DNA of 64,000 nucleotides, taken from Sepioteuthis lessoniana. Lineage: Eukaryota > Mollusca > Cephalopoda > Myopsida > Loliginidae. How positions within the stretch are numbered: the first letter of the stretch is position 1; each line of letters opens with the position of its first letter. The notes beneath the pieces are model-generated. The model had not been told where the DNA came from. It ran no database searches and was given only the letters and a program-made list of their open reading frames with translations. Both the position numbers and the translations under genes were made by a program. This document shows, one piece after another, positions 31,640 through 42,315 of the stretch. The stretch is from contig OY757924.1 in NCBI GenBank assembly GCA_963585895.1, forward strand, positions 56,616,824 to 56,680,823, in the 5' to 3' direction.

Positions 31640-31646
<7 letters not shown>
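31194..31646. repeat. Two-part foldback interrupted by SINE-C
   Basis: The outer arms are 27 bp and perfectly complementary: ATATATCTAGCCCTTTATAC.. at 31194-31220 and its complement at 31620-31646. Just inside the left arm is a second palindrome, GAATTTTACAGGCTTATATA.. at 31220-31242 against 31251-31273. SINE-C with its own target duplication occupies 31295-31586. Without the SINE the foldback is about 150 bp. It may be a small foldback transposon or a satellite-like unit. Confidence 0.75.
31295..31586 (-). mobile_element. SINE-C inside the foldback
   Basis: A full-length reverse-strand copy from CATATTTACCAACCCCTCC to the head complement CCACGGGCACCTCC. A perfect 10-bp duplication, AGAAACTGAT, lies at 31285-31294 and 31587-31596. 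Confidence 0.95.
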
Positions 31647-31671
<25 letters not shown>

Positions 31672-31673
<2 letters not shown>

Positions 31674-31950
31674 AGGCGCTAGTGGTGTAATGTTTATCGT
31701 TGTAGGAAATGGACTCGGCGAGCCAAATTCAAACCCTGAAAAAGCTGTTTGGATTTTGCATAGCGCTAATACGCTTGGGAACAGTAGGAATCCAACTATT
31801 CTTCCTTGAGCTATGAGTAAATAGTCGAACAGACTGTGCTTTTTAACTTTGGTTTAGCAATCAGTATAGGAAAAGGAAAGCTCTGAATTCACACCAGTTA
31901 AACTCCGCTGAAAAACTGACCTTGTGTCGCATCCACCCCATGCCGAGGAA
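31672..31950 (+). mobile_element. SINE-C, full length
   Basis: Head GAGGCGCTAGTGGTGTAATG, B-box-like CAAATTCAAACCC, and the 3' part with CTGACCTTGTGTCGCATCC. It lies against a TA run. Confidence 0.9.
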
Positions 31951-31969
31951 TTGGGTCAAGAACACACGT

Positions 31970-32004
<35 letters not shown>

Positions 32005-32299
32005 TATAAATACACACATACATACACAAATACAGAAAAAAACAAATCGTACTAAAATATTTTTTTAGAAATTAGAAAAGTAGTCAGTACTGGCTTGTAG
32101 AGCAGGATAAAATTGAAAATGAATGAATGTCTATTTACCTCCTCATAGTAATCTGAGTATTATTAGGTTCATGTATTCTAACAAAATATAATCAAATGAG
32201 AAATGTCTTTGATAAATACACGTCTCATCTTTTTCTGTAGAAATTCATAAAACTAATGGCCCACAGACTATCATGAGGGCGTGAGTAAACATTAATTCA

Positions 32300-32362
<63 letters not shown>

Positions 32363-32763
32363 TTCCTTAGTAAGTCAATAATTCCATAGTCTCATGAAAC
32401 ACTTTACACAACATTGGATGTTCCATATTTGCGATATTACGCAAGACTAAGTAAAACTTAAATATCTACATGTGTACGTGACTGGAAATTCATTAAATAT
32501 ATATTCAAAATGTATGTACATTCAACTCTTTCTTAACACAACTTTTGATTCATTCAGTCTACTTTAATTAAGTCCTACAAATATTTGTCGACGTCCCGTG
32601 GGAGATTCTTTTCGCCCTACTCTGGTCCAATCTACCCGTCGATCTCCCCCCAATCCTTTACTTTTAACATTTCTATAAAATCAAAACAAATCATTTAATC
32701 ATTTCTAAGGTTTTCATCTGTCACATTTCGACAAGATATTTTAATTTGAGTATTCATCTGAAA
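31951..32763. other. Unassigned, with two CA microsatellites
   Basis: (CA)n-rich tracts at about 31968-32030 and 32301-32362. No gene or family seen in the rest. Confidence 0.5.
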
Positions 32764-32772
32764 TACCGCTTT

Positions 32773-33013
32773 AGGGGATATCCTCGTGGGGAAATGGTTA
32801 AAGTGATGGACTGCGGAATCGTAGTAAGCGAGTTCGTACTCCAGTCACGCTATTACGTTCACTTTCGGGCAAATAACCTTGGGAAAGGTATGAGCCTCCT
32901 TATCCTCCCAGCTATGGGTTAAATAGTACCACTACTATTCTTCTAGGAGAATAGCTTTGGCATTAAATAACCTACAAAGGTTAATATACCATTAAACCAA
33001 AGAAACCATTAAG
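32773..33013 (+). mobile_element. SINE-A, full length, near consensus
   Basis: GGGGATATCCTCGTGGGGAA head, B-box-like GAGTTCGTACTCC, tail TTGGCATTAAATAACCTACA..AAAGAAACC. The duplication TACCGCTTT lies at 32764-32772 and 33014-33022. Confidence 0.95.
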
Positions 33014-33151
33014 TACCGCTTTGATGATGCTCAGCATCAAACCAACATCCACAGTTTAAGATAAATCTTCCAAGCAAAGATATAAGTAGCTTTTGGCCGG
33101 GAATAGTCGTGTCTTGTTTCCAGGAGAGACATGGCTGCTAAAGTGAAGCAT

Positions 33152-33648
33152 GGTTGGTTGGTAATTTGGGTTTTATGGCATATCAACCTTTGTGAGTAAA
33201 TTAATGCCAAATTCATTTTTATGCAAATAATCAGTTCTATTTCAAACAATTCAGTTTAACATGAGTACACAGTTTAATTGTCAAAAATATTTCTATTTCA
33301 AGCTATTAAGTTTAATCAGACAATTCTAATTCAAACAATTCAGTTCAGCGTAGACACACATTTAAATGTCAAAACAGTTCTACTTCAAGTAATTCAGTTT
33401 AGCAAAAATACGCAGTTCAGTTCTATTTGATCAATAGATAGGACCCTATTAGGCTCTACCATTCCGAGCCAGAGTGGACCTGAGGGTGATGGCAATGTAG
33501 TAGTATCCCGCATTCCCCAAAGCGCCAGCATTATTGTAACCTCACCATCAGATTGTTTAGTGTCATATCCAGGACACTTGTTGGGAAGGAGGTCTTATCC
33601 CTCGGCAGAGAAGCCGTCAGTGTATTTTACAACCCCAGCCGACTGGGC
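33152..33648 (-). mobile_element. Element D with clear 11-bp target duplication
   Basis: The tail, subrepeats, the GATAGGACCCTATTAGGC block and the 5' end CAACCCCAGCCGACTGGGC are all present. AAGTGAARCAT lies at 33141-33151 and 33649-33659. This is the best evidence that D moves by target-primed reverse transcription. Confidence 0.95.
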
Positions 33649-33744
33649 AAGTGAAACATAGAAGGAGTGGTAGTACTCATTAGGGTCCCATTAATGGGTC
33701 AATAGATCAATGGGTTCATATTCGATAAGTCCGTGTGTAAAAAA

Positions 33745-34495
33745 CTCTTAAGAAACAACTAGAAGAATACTAACGTACCATGAACGCAATTCCCTAGCCA
33801 GTAGGTATAAAATAACTTTTGACAGTTTGACATGCTGTTAAAATCAAGCAATCTAAACACTCTCAAGAAGAGAATATTTAATGCCTTATAACTGGAAATT
33901 ATTTATATAAAGAATAACCACTCGAAACTATAATTGTTTACTAAAATTTATAATTATTTACATGAAACCATAAAACTACGTGCAAATAACGATTATTAAG
34001 TCGGTTGGCGATCGTTGTCGAGGGTGACACAATGGCTTCTTTTTCGATAGCTTCTACACCAAGGTGTAGGGGAAGGCGCAACTCCTTTCCCTGGATTGCT
34101 CCACTTTACCCTTGATCTGTACCTTCTAATGCTGAGTGTTAAGCAAGGAGGCATCAAGTACCTATTTGTGAGTCTTTGGTATGACTAGACCTGGGATTGA
34201 ACCCAGGTCTCTCGGGCCGTTGGAGAACACTAAAATAGAATTAATTACTTGAAAAATTGAATACCAATACTTGACATCATACAACTGTGTATATGCAAAT
34301 GACTATGATTAGATAGAAATAGTTACTTGAAACCATATAATAACTAAAATTAGATAGGGATATTAGATACCATATAATTTTGAGTAAAAAGCAACTACAC
34401 AAAAATATAAGAATAAATGTTAAATGAACGCGATTACCTAACCTCATAAAGTAAACCTTGACGGGTTGACATGTCATTAAAATCAACCAATCAAT
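33745..34495 (+). mobile_element. D-like element with a variant tail, interrupted by SINE-B
   Basis: D-type body phrases (GAAACCATAAAACTACGTGC, CAACTGTGTATATGCAAATG) flank SINE-B. A variant tail, AACCTTGACGGGTTGACATG..CATTAAAATCAACC, ends the element at 34495. A similar tail occurs at about 33755-33860. It appears to be a diverged subfamily of D. Confidence 0.65.
33998..34232 (-). mobile_element. SINE-B, head truncated
   Basis: Reverse-strand copy from AAGTCGGTTGGCGATCGTTG through the CTACACCAAGGTGTAGG block to CCTGGGATTGAACCCAGG. It stops before the first part of the tRNA-like head. Confidence 0.85.
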
Positions 34496-34628
34496 CTGAA
34501 TGCTGTCCAGAGTTTTCTTTGACGTTGCAAGTGATCTGCAACCTTTATCTGCAGACGTTCTTTTGGACTGGTTGCCACAACATTAATTTAGAAACTTCTC
34601 CCTTCTGGTAGCGTATGCAGAACCTAGC

Positions 34629-34926
34629 CATATTTACCAACCCCTCCGCTCGGGCAGGATATGACACGAAGTCAATTTTTAAGCGGTTTTTAACAGGTTT
34701 GAATTCAGAGTTTTCCTTCTCCTGGACTAGTTGCCTCACCAAGGCTGAAGAACCTAGTCTGTACTACTATTTACCCATAGCTGGAGGGAGAATATTTGGA
34801 TTCATACCTTTCCCAAGAGTATTAGTGCTATGTGAATTGCAATCAGCCTGGTCTAGGATTTGAACTCGTGTCGCCGTGTCCAATTCCTACGACGGTAATC
34901 ATTACACCACGGGCACCTCCCAATAA
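34629..34926 (-). mobile_element. SINE-C, full length
   Basis: Reverse-strand copy with a 14-bp duplication, ATGCAGAAYCTAGC, at 34615-34628 and 34927-34940 (one mismatch). It is close to the copies at 158 and 31295. Confidence 0.95.
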
Positions 34927-34940
34927 ATGCAGAATCTAGC

Positions 34941-35399
34941 GTTAGTCTATAACTTTGGATCATAATTTTGTGAGATGTTTTTTTATCATAATTTTGGTAC
35001 GCTTCTGTATCGTTCTTCCTTGGACACATGGTCCGTCCCAGAAATGTTCATTAAGCGCCCAAAATGCAGTCACGTGTGGGGAATAATTATGCAGAGGTTA
35101 GATTGCACCTTACAGAGGGGAAAACAGAGACTATGACGTCATGGATAGAGAAATAATACTATTCCCCAGCTAAGTTTTATGCTTCGATAAATTCTAAATT
35201 TCGAAATTGGCCGGTCAAATATTTTTGAAATTCAATACATTAGATAAGGAAATATTCTCTTAACATTTAAATTGTTCTTAAGTAAAGTTTTTTTTTAAAT
35301 TCCTGGTAGACTCAAGTGTATACAAGGTGTATCCAAAACGAAAACTAACTTTTAAAACAGAGTTTATATCGAGAAGCAATGATCATGATATTTTTGGTA
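34941..35399. other. Unassigned stretch
   Basis: No gene or repeat family recognised. Confidence 0.5.
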
Positions 35400-35407
35400 A
35401 AATAATA

Positions 35408-36370
35408 GCAGCTTTGGCTTTGGTTTGATTTTATGGCATACTAACTATTGTAGGTTATTTAATGCCCAATCTTCTTTATACCTATTGTTTGCGTTTTGTG
35501 GTATATCAAGCGTTGTAAGTTATTTATTGCGAAAACCTCTTTATATATATATATATATTAAATATATATGATTTGGTTTTGTTTTGTTTTATGGCATATC
35601 AAGCATTGTATGTTATTTAATGCCAAATCCTCTTTATACATATATATTAAATATATATGATTTGGTTTTGTTGGGTTTTATGGCATATCAACCATTGTAA
35701 TTTATTTAATGTAAAATCTTCTTTATACATATGTATTAAATATATATGATTTAGTTTGGTTGGTTTGGTTTGATTTTATGGCATATCAACCATTGTTGTT
35801 TATTTAATGCCAAATCCTCTTTATATATATAAATTAAATATATATGATTTGGTTTGTTTGCGTTTTGTGGTATATCAAGCGTTGTAAGTTATTTATTGTC
35901 AAAACCTCTATATACATATAAATTAAATATATATGGTTTGGTTTGGTTTGATTTTATGGCATATCAAGCATTCTTGGTTATTTAATGACAAATCCTCTTT
36001 ATACATATATATTAAATGTATATGATTTGGTTTGGTTTGGTTTTATGGCTTATCAACTATTGTAGGTTATTTAATGCCAAAAACTCTTTCTACATGAATA
36101 TTAGATATATATGATATTGGTTTTGTTTGATTTTATGGCATATCAACTATTATAGGTTATTTAATGCCAAAAACCCTTTATACATATCTATTAAATAAAT
36201 ATGATATTGCTTTGGTTGGGTTTTATCACATATCAACCATTTTATTTAATTAATGCCAGATCCTCTTTATACATATATATTAAAAATATATGATATTGGT
36301 TAGGTTTGGTTTTATGGCATATCAACCATGGTTGGTTATTTAATCCTCTTTATACATATGTATTAAATAT
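35408..36370 (-). repeat. ~88-95-bp tandem array of the D tail, about 11 units
   Basis: Each unit has GGTTT..TTTTATGGCATATCAACC, ATTGTAGGTTATTTAATGCC, AAATCCTCTTTATACATATA and TTAAATATATATGATTTGG. Unit starts, judged from the GGCATATCAA word, are near 35434, 35498, 35594, 35682, 35779, 35869, 35958, 36046, 36139, 36224 and 36317. Units differ at scattered positions. A CRISPR array is excluded because there are no unique spacers. Confidence 0.9.
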
Positions 36371-37125
36371 GATTTGTAAACTCATTTTATGGATAACATT
36401 TTTAAACGAGCCTGATCTCATCTATTTTTTGCTCATAGTTGAATGGTTTCAAGTATTGCTATTAACAGTAACAATTTAACATCGGTCATTTGTTTGCTCA
36501 CATTTAAATAGACATACATGATATGTTAGAGGTTAGTTTGTTGGTAATGTGATTTTTAATTTTAAATTTGTTTTTAAATTTGTTTGTACACTAGTATTGC
36601 TGTTCTTTCTACGCAGTTAAATGGTTTAAACTATTGCTATCTAACGCTAATAATTCTATTCAATATTAATCATTTGTTTGCACACAATAAAGTGGTTAGA
36701 AGTATTGCTTTTTAGCAATAATAATTCTATTCAACATTACTCATTTTTTTGCACCCATTTAAATGGTTCCATGTATCAATAACAATTTAAACACCAGTCA
36801 TTTGTTTACTCAATAAAATAGTTGAACAGTTCTATTTCTAACTATTCGATTTTAAATAAGTCATTTGTTTGCACTCAGTTTGAATGTCAGACAGATTTAT
36901 TTGATCCATAGATGAGACTCTATCAGGGGTTACCATTCCGGGCCAGGGTGGACCTGGGAGCAACGACAATGAAGGGGTACTCCATATTCCCCAAAGCTCC
37001 AGAACTGGTGGCCTACCATCAGATTATTTAGTATCATATCCAGGACACTCATTGGGTGAGGGAGTCTTGCCCCTCTGTAGAGATGCAGTCAATATATTCT
37101 ACATCGCCTGCTGACTGGTCTGTAT
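35408..37125 (-). mobile_element. Element D with greatly expanded tail array
   Basis: On the minus strand the D 5' end is near 37118 (CATCGCCTGCTGACTGG) and the GATGAGACTCTATCAGGGG block is at 36914-36932. The body subrepeats follow to 36375, and the 3' tail is repeated to 35408. The likely duplication AAATAATA lies at 35400-35407 and 37126-37133. The whole unit is about 1.7 kb, roughly three times the usual D length, because of the tail array. Confidence 0.85.
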
Positions 37126-37133
37126 AAATAATA

Positions 37134-37529
37134 TCATACAATATTACGTTACATGAATGTAATAAGTAAAAAAAGAAAAAAAGAAAAAAAAAAGAAACCT
37201 CTTCTCTTTGTTCCGTATAGACTGGTGATAAATGACTATTGACATCTTTATGTCTGTAAAAGTTGATTGCTTTAGTTTTTACATTCTACAAGCTTCGTTA
37301 AAACGTCACATCATGATATCGTTTAAATGATTGACTTCATTATTAATAATGAGAAAAACATTTGTAATGATGAAGATAATATTACGATTATCACTTCATT
37401 TTTTTTTCACTAACAGAGTTAAAGCAATACAAATATAGATAAGAATGTTAATAGCTGTTATTACTGCTATGAGAATTATAACTATTGCATTAATTGCATG
37501 CATACTACTACTACTACTACTACTATTAG
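37134..37529. other. Unassigned, with A-rich and CTA repeats
   Basis: A-rich tract 37168-37196 and (CTA)n at 37505-37525. No gene seen. Confidence 0.5.
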
Positions 37530-37800
37530 AAAGCAATCTGGCATAACGGTTATGGTTGTGGAATCAGCGACCTGAGTTCAAATCCGGGACGAGGCTGTTT
37601 GCTTTTCACATAGCGCTTATACCCTTGGGAAAAGTATGAATCCAAATATTCTCTCTCTAGCTATGGACAAATGGTAGAACAGATTGGGTTCTTTAAACTT
37701 TGAAAAGAAATCGGTTTAAGAGAAGGAAAACCTACTTTAAAACTTCACTTTAAAATTGACCTCTGTCATATCCTGCTGGAGGCGGAGGGGTGTGGTAAAT
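37530..37800 (+). mobile_element. SINE-C, full length but diverged
   Basis: Head AATCTGGCATAACGGTTATG, B box GAGTTCAAATCC, end GCGGAGGGGTGTGGTAAAT. It joins directly to a reverse-strand SINE-A. Confidence 0.85.
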
Positions 37801-37998
37801 CAACTTTTGTGGGTTATTTAATGCCAAAGCCATCCTTGTGGAAGGACAGTAGTGTTACTATTAACAAGAAGGATTAGGAGTTCAAACCTTTCCCAGGGGT
37901 ATTCGTCTGAAAGTGAAAGTAATTGCGCTACCGGAGTTTGAACTCGCTTACTACTATGTCGCAATCTAGCACGTCAACCACTACGCCTCGGAGACTTA
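37801..37998 (-). mobile_element. SINE-A, tail shortened
   Basis: Begins CAACTTTTGTGGGTTATTTA, so part of the tail is missing at the junction with SINE-C. It ends at the head complement CTACGCCTCGGAGAC. Confidence 0.85.
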
Positions 37999-38188
37999 CC
38001 TCTTAAAGAGAATGAATGAATGAATGAAATAAAACAACTTGGGAAGGAAGAAAGAAGTTGAAATCCAAAACGCTTATATATCCATGTGCTAAAACACCGG
38101 TGGGATACTGTTAGGTATACAGTCCTAATTATTGTCCTCTTTTCATTATCGGAGAAACCATTTAGCAGAACTAAGTGGTTTTAATGAT

Positions 38189-38226
<38 letters not shown>

Positions 38227-38365
38227 TTGTATATGAAAATGTGCAACTATGAAAAAAAAAAAACAAAGTTTTCAGAGGATGATTTTATTCATAGACTGAA
38301 TTATTTGCTAATGTTAATGGTTAATGTTTCAGTTTTTAAACCTTCATTTAGGCGTACTCTCTCTT

Positions 38366-38428
<63 letters not shown>

Positions 38429-38458
38429 TTAGCGACATTTAGTAGTTGTAAGGGTATC
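37999..38458. other. Unassigned, with CA and TA/GA microsatellites
   Basis: (CA)n at 38191-38224; (TA)n then (GA)n at 38366-38428. No gene seen. Confidence 0.5.
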
Positions 38459-38905
38459 ATTTATCATCATCATCATCATCATGTCATTCCACAGGCACGG
38501 ATATTCCTGACCCTCTCTCGCCACTTCTCCCTATCGTTCATTGCCTCTGGTAGGTCTTCAGGGCTACATCCCGTATCCTCACATAGCTGCTGAATATATG
38601 ATCGAGCTGGTCGTCCTGATTTTGCCCGGCCATATGTGGGGTCCATAGGAGTACATCACTTATGAGCTCGTCCCTGCTTCTCCTGCAGTGTCCTGCATGT
38701 CTGGTTCGTCTAACTTGGATAGTTTTCGTGATGGGAGGTAGGTGGCTGTATAGTTGGTGCCTTGTGAGGTGTTGCCGCCAGGACTTGTTCAATATTGCTC
38801 GCAGCATTCTTGTGTAATTGCCGTCTAGCTTCTTCTCAAGCCGTTTAGTTAGCGTCCAAGTAGTGCATCCATAAAGCAGTTTCTTCCGGGCAGCGGTCAT
38901 ATCGA
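38459..38905 (-). mobile_element. LINE-Y 3' part, well preserved
   Basis: The minus strand reads KKLLYGCTTWTLTKRLEKKL, DGNYTRMLRAILNKSWRQH, TKTIQVRRTRHAGHCRRSRD, ELISDVLLWTPH, then after a frameshift the family's C-terminus, and the (CAT)n tail at 38462-38482. Near-identical to the copy at 39.0-39.6 kb. Confidence 0.92.
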
Positions 38906-39017
38906 TACTGCTGTATCATTTATACACACATGTATATGTGATATCGTGTATATTTATGATATTTATATTTATATACATCTTATCATATGTATATTTATAC
39001 CTTATATGGTCCAAAGA

Positions 39018-39565
39018 ATCATCATCATCATGTCATGCCGCTAGCACGGATATCCCAAACCCTCTCTCGCCACTTCTCCCGATCATTCATCCCTTCTGGT
39101 AGGTCTTCAGGGCTACATCCCGTATCCTCACATAGCTGCTGTATGTATGTTCGAGCTGGTCGTCCTGCTTTTGTTTGGCCATATGCAGGGGTCTATTGGA
39201 GTACATCACTGATGAGTTCGTCCTTGTTTGACCAGCAGTGTCCTGCATGTCTGGTTCGTCTAACTTGGATAGTTTTCGTGATGGGAGGCAGGTGGCCGTA
39301 TAGTTGGTGCCTTGTGGGGTGTTGCCGCCAGGACTTGTTCAATATTGCTCTCAACATTCTTGTGTAATTGCCGTCTAGCTTCTTCTCTAGCCGTTTAGTT
39401 AGCGTCCAAGTAGTGCATCCATACAGCAGTATCCATACGACCGCTGCCTGGAGGAAACTGCGTTTCATTTTATCGGTCAGGTCTGATTTCCATATGATCG
39501 AGAGCCTATTGATAGCTGTCCATGCTTTCGTTAGTCGTGTGTCGATGTCTTTTTCGGTTGATATG
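39018..39565 (-). mobile_element. LINE-Y 3' part, second near-identical copy
   Basis: The minus strand has MKRSFLQAAVVWILLYGC, TWTLTKRLEKKLDG and AGHCWSNKDELISDVLQ in an open stretch of 91 codons (39193-39468). Before it lie codons for TRLTKAWTAINRLSIIWK. The (CAT)n tail is at 39021-39032. High similarity to the 38.5 kb copy suggests a recent duplication or recent activity. Confidence 0.92.
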
Positions 39566-39637
39566 GTCCAAATAGAGCCGTTTAAAAATTATTTGTATCG
39601 GATTCGGATACTTTAAACCATTACTGCGTATAGATAA

Positions 39638-39887
39638 ATGGTTTGGTTTCTTTGTTTTAATTGCATATCAACTCTTTTTAGGTTATTTCATGCCAAAGCT
39701 ATTCTCCTAGAAGAACAGTAGCGGTACTATTTAACCCATAGCTGGGAGGATAAGAGGGTTCATACCTTCCCCTAGGGTATTTACCCGAAAGTGAACGTAA
39801 TAGCGCGACTGGAGTACGAACTCGCGTACTACGATTCCGCAGTCCGTCGCTTTAACTATTACACCACGAGGACACCCCTGCGTATAG
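39638..39887 (-). mobile_element. SINE-A with 14-bp target duplication
   Basis: A full-length reverse-strand copy. CTGCGTATAGATAA occurs perfectly at 39624-39637 and 39888-39901, so this is the original insertion locus of the duplicated segment. Confidence 0.95.
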
Positions 39888-40192
39888 ATAAGGGATTATC
39901 GATCAATAAGAAATGGAAATTTAAAAAATGCATTGAAACATTGAGAATATACTTGTAATTGTTATCAATTATTTTAAACGAATAAAATCTAGATATCTTT
40001 GATTTATAAGAAAATTAACTTTTAATACAAAAAGGCCAGTGGAATTATTTTATTTCTGCCCAATTTCGTTTGGTTTGGTATTTTTGTTTAATGGCATATT
40101 AACCTTCGTGGCATTCTTAATTGATATGAAATTCTTGGAGAACAAAGCTGGTGAGGATAAAGGAGTTCATGCCTTTCCGAAGGGTAATGATA
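39638..40192 (+). repeat. Segmental duplication, copy 2 (partner 7541-8100)
   Basis: SINE-A, ~180-bp spacer and second SINE-A in the same order and orientation as at 7.5-8.1 kb. This copy keeps the target duplication on both sides of its first SINE. Confidence 0.85.
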
Positions 40193-40276
40193 CTAGAGTG
40201 AACATAAGGGTACATGCGAGGTTCGAAATTGCTTACTACGATGTCACGTTAGCCACTACACCCCAGGGACTTCCAA
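40068..40276 (-). mobile_element. SINE-A, diverged but complete
   Basis: TTTGGTTTGGTATTTTTGTT tail side to the head complement CACTACACCCCAGGGACTTCC. The partner near 8.0 kb lacks the head. Confidence 0.85.
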
Positions 40277-40330
40277 CGTTGTATCACAGAAGGATAAACA
40301 ATTTGTAATACAAAATTGTTAGTATTATTT

Positions 40331-40815
40331 TATCATCATCAAGTCGCACTGACAGCACGGATTTCCTTGACTATTTCTCTCTCTTTCTCTCTCTCTCCAT
40401 CCGTCCCTATCATCCCTCGCTCCCGGGAAGTCATCTAGACTGTACTCAGTATCTGTACTGAGCTGATGTAAAGCTTTACAGGTCGGCCAATACTGGTGTG
40501 CTCATGTGTAGGAGTCCATAAAAGAATTTTGCTTATGATATCGTCTTTATATTTTCAGCTGTACTTTGTATGTCTTGTTCGTCTTACTTGAATAGTTTAT
40601 GAGATGACAGATAAGTAGCTGCACTATTTCTGTTTTGTAAGGTGTTGCTTCCATAATTGATCCAAAATACGCAAGTAACATTTTTATATAGTTCGCATCT
40701 TGTCTTTTCTCTATGCGTTTTGTTTTCGTCTAGTTGGTGGATCCATATAGTAGTATTGACACAGCCACCGCTTGGAAGAAATCCGTTTTATTTTATCGGA
40801 TAGATCAGATTTCAT
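40331..40815 (-). mobile_element. LINE-Y 3' part, old copy
   Basis: Plus-strand words CATCATCAAGTCGCACTGAC, TGATATCGTCTTTATATTTT, GTTCGTCTTACTTGAATAG and CCATATAGTAGTATTGACAC are the complement of LINE-Y's tail, DELIS, IQVRRT and SILLYG segments. Frames are heavily broken. Confidence 0.8.
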
Positions 40816-40834
40816 TTTAAAATGAAAATACCTA

Positions 40835-40980
40835 CAAACTATATATGCAAAGAAATGAATGATGTTAAATTCAAAGTGTTATTGAGCAATACTTGAAACC
40901 ATTTAACTGTGTGCGAATAAGATGAGCTCAGACTCGTTTAAAAACGCTATTAACAAGATTTGTTAACACGTCTTATATAT
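40835..40980 (+). mobile_element. Element D body fragment
   Basis: AGCAATACTTGAAACCATTT, AACTGTGTGCGAATAAGATG and GACTCGTTTAAAAACG match D body phrases. The tail and 5' end are absent. Confidence 0.65.
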
Positions 40981-41660
40981 TCAGTTCTCTAGCAATGTTC
41001 AGGTATTTATCTTTCTTTTCGCTTTCCTTCAGTTTTACCTGGGGGTTAGCCAGAACGGCAAAGTCCTCTATTCGGCAGGTTCTCTTTTTTGTTGACTATC
41101 AATAGGTCTTGTCGTCTGGCCGATATTAGGTGATCCGTTTTTATCTCAAAACCCCAGAGAACTTTGCGCGTTTCATTTTCCTGGATGGATTTTGGTTTGC
41201 GCATATACATTTCAAGCGTTTGGTCAAATTTAAACTTCTTGTATAATTCCCTGTGGATCACCTTCACCACTCAGTTGTATGTAGTCTGATTATCTTTTTA
41301 CGCTAATTTACTGCATTCGCTTATTATGTGATTGTTCGTTTCGTCTCTATCACCACATAACCTACATCTGTTGTTTTGTTGCGTCTTATCTATTCTTGCT
41401 TTGATATGATTGGTCCTTATGGCATTGTTTTGTGCTGCTGTCAGAAGAGATCCAGTTTCTCTTTAAGGTTTCCTTTTCTAAGTTATGTCCAAGTTTTCTC
41501 GTGTGAGATTCTGTTTGTTTGTCGTTTAAGATATCCATACAGTTGTTTTTCTTCACATTTTTGTTTTCTGGTTATTTTCATTCCGTTGATGCTTGTGTTG
41601 ACTGTATTGTTTTTGGTCGCTGTAATCAGTCTTCCTCTGCGTTTTTTAATGTAGTATTAT
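40981..41660 (-). mobile_element. LINE-K, longest protein coverage
   Basis: The minus strand gives, from upstream, INGMKITRKQKCEEKQL, YGYLKRQTNRISHEKTWT, HKTMP/QNNAIRTNHIKARID, KTQQNNRCRLCGDRDET (CxxC motif intact here), NNHIISECSKLA, VVKVIHRELYKKFKFDQT, LWGFEIKTDHLISARR and YLNIARELN. This is the segment after the RT, truncated before the final ~80 codons. Only a few frame breaks occur. Confidence 0.88.
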
Positions 41661-41989
41661 TGTTGTCGTTGTTATAGTTATTTAATTTTCAGTTTTACAT
41701 TCACTTTCTTACAATACTCTCCCGGCTCTTTACCCTAAGTCCGAGGAAAAGTTGTAATTATTTGTATTCTATGTATTCATGTTTTTTGCTACCTCTTTTA
41801 GGTGATATTTTACACTCCCATTGATAGTATTCTCCGGATTTTATATTGGCAGAGACTGTCAGCTGTCGTTTTAATGTATTCATCAGTCCCTTTCTTGGTT
41901 ATATGCAGTGCTCCCACTATTACAAGTACTGTGGTAGTTTTAAAGTACTACATTTTTTTCAATGTTAGTTTTAAGGGACCACATTTTTT
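41661..41989. other. Unassigned stretch
   Basis: Lies between two LINE-K pieces and may hold unrecognised LINE-K sequence. Nothing specific seen. Confidence 0.45.
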
Positions 41990-42315
41990 CAATTGATTAT
42001 TATATTATCATTGTGTTACTCCTCGAGAGTTTTTCACACCAGCGTTAGTTGATGAACCCCCACTGGAGTTTGAGTGACAACAAATCTTCTCAAGTCTCTA
42101 GGACTCTTCTCAGTATTCTGGGCAATCTTGATAATGCTATAGTCTGGATGGTCTCCACTTGTCTTCCAGTCCCTTTACCAAGCCCCTGAGGATAGTTCCG
42201 AGCGCAACAATTACAACTAGTATCACGCCAACTTCATGTTCTATAGTTTTTTTTAGTTCTCTGGCAAGGTCCTAGTAACTGTCTCTCTTTTCACTTTCTT
42301 TTATTTTCACTCTAT
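41990..42315 (-). mobile_element. LINE-K 3' fragment
   Basis: Plus strand TACTCCTCGAGAGTTTTTCA, CTCAAGTCTCTAGGACTCTTC and CACAACTAGTATCACGCC-like phrases are the complement of the LINE-K 3' end. It begins beside an ATTATTATATTATCATT tail remnant. It is a separate copy from the one at 40.98 kb. Confidence 0.8.

Noticed and set aside
32773-32850. Possible tRNA gene (A and B box with a ~72-nt spacing)
   Set aside because: The head is repeated in about 15 SINE-A copies with body, shared tail and target duplications. It is a SINE promoter, not a tRNA gene. The same holds for SINE-B and SINE-C heads.
35408-36370. CRISPR-like array of direct repeats
   Set aside because: Whole units repeat without unique spacers, units vary in length, and the context is eukaryotic retroelement sequence.
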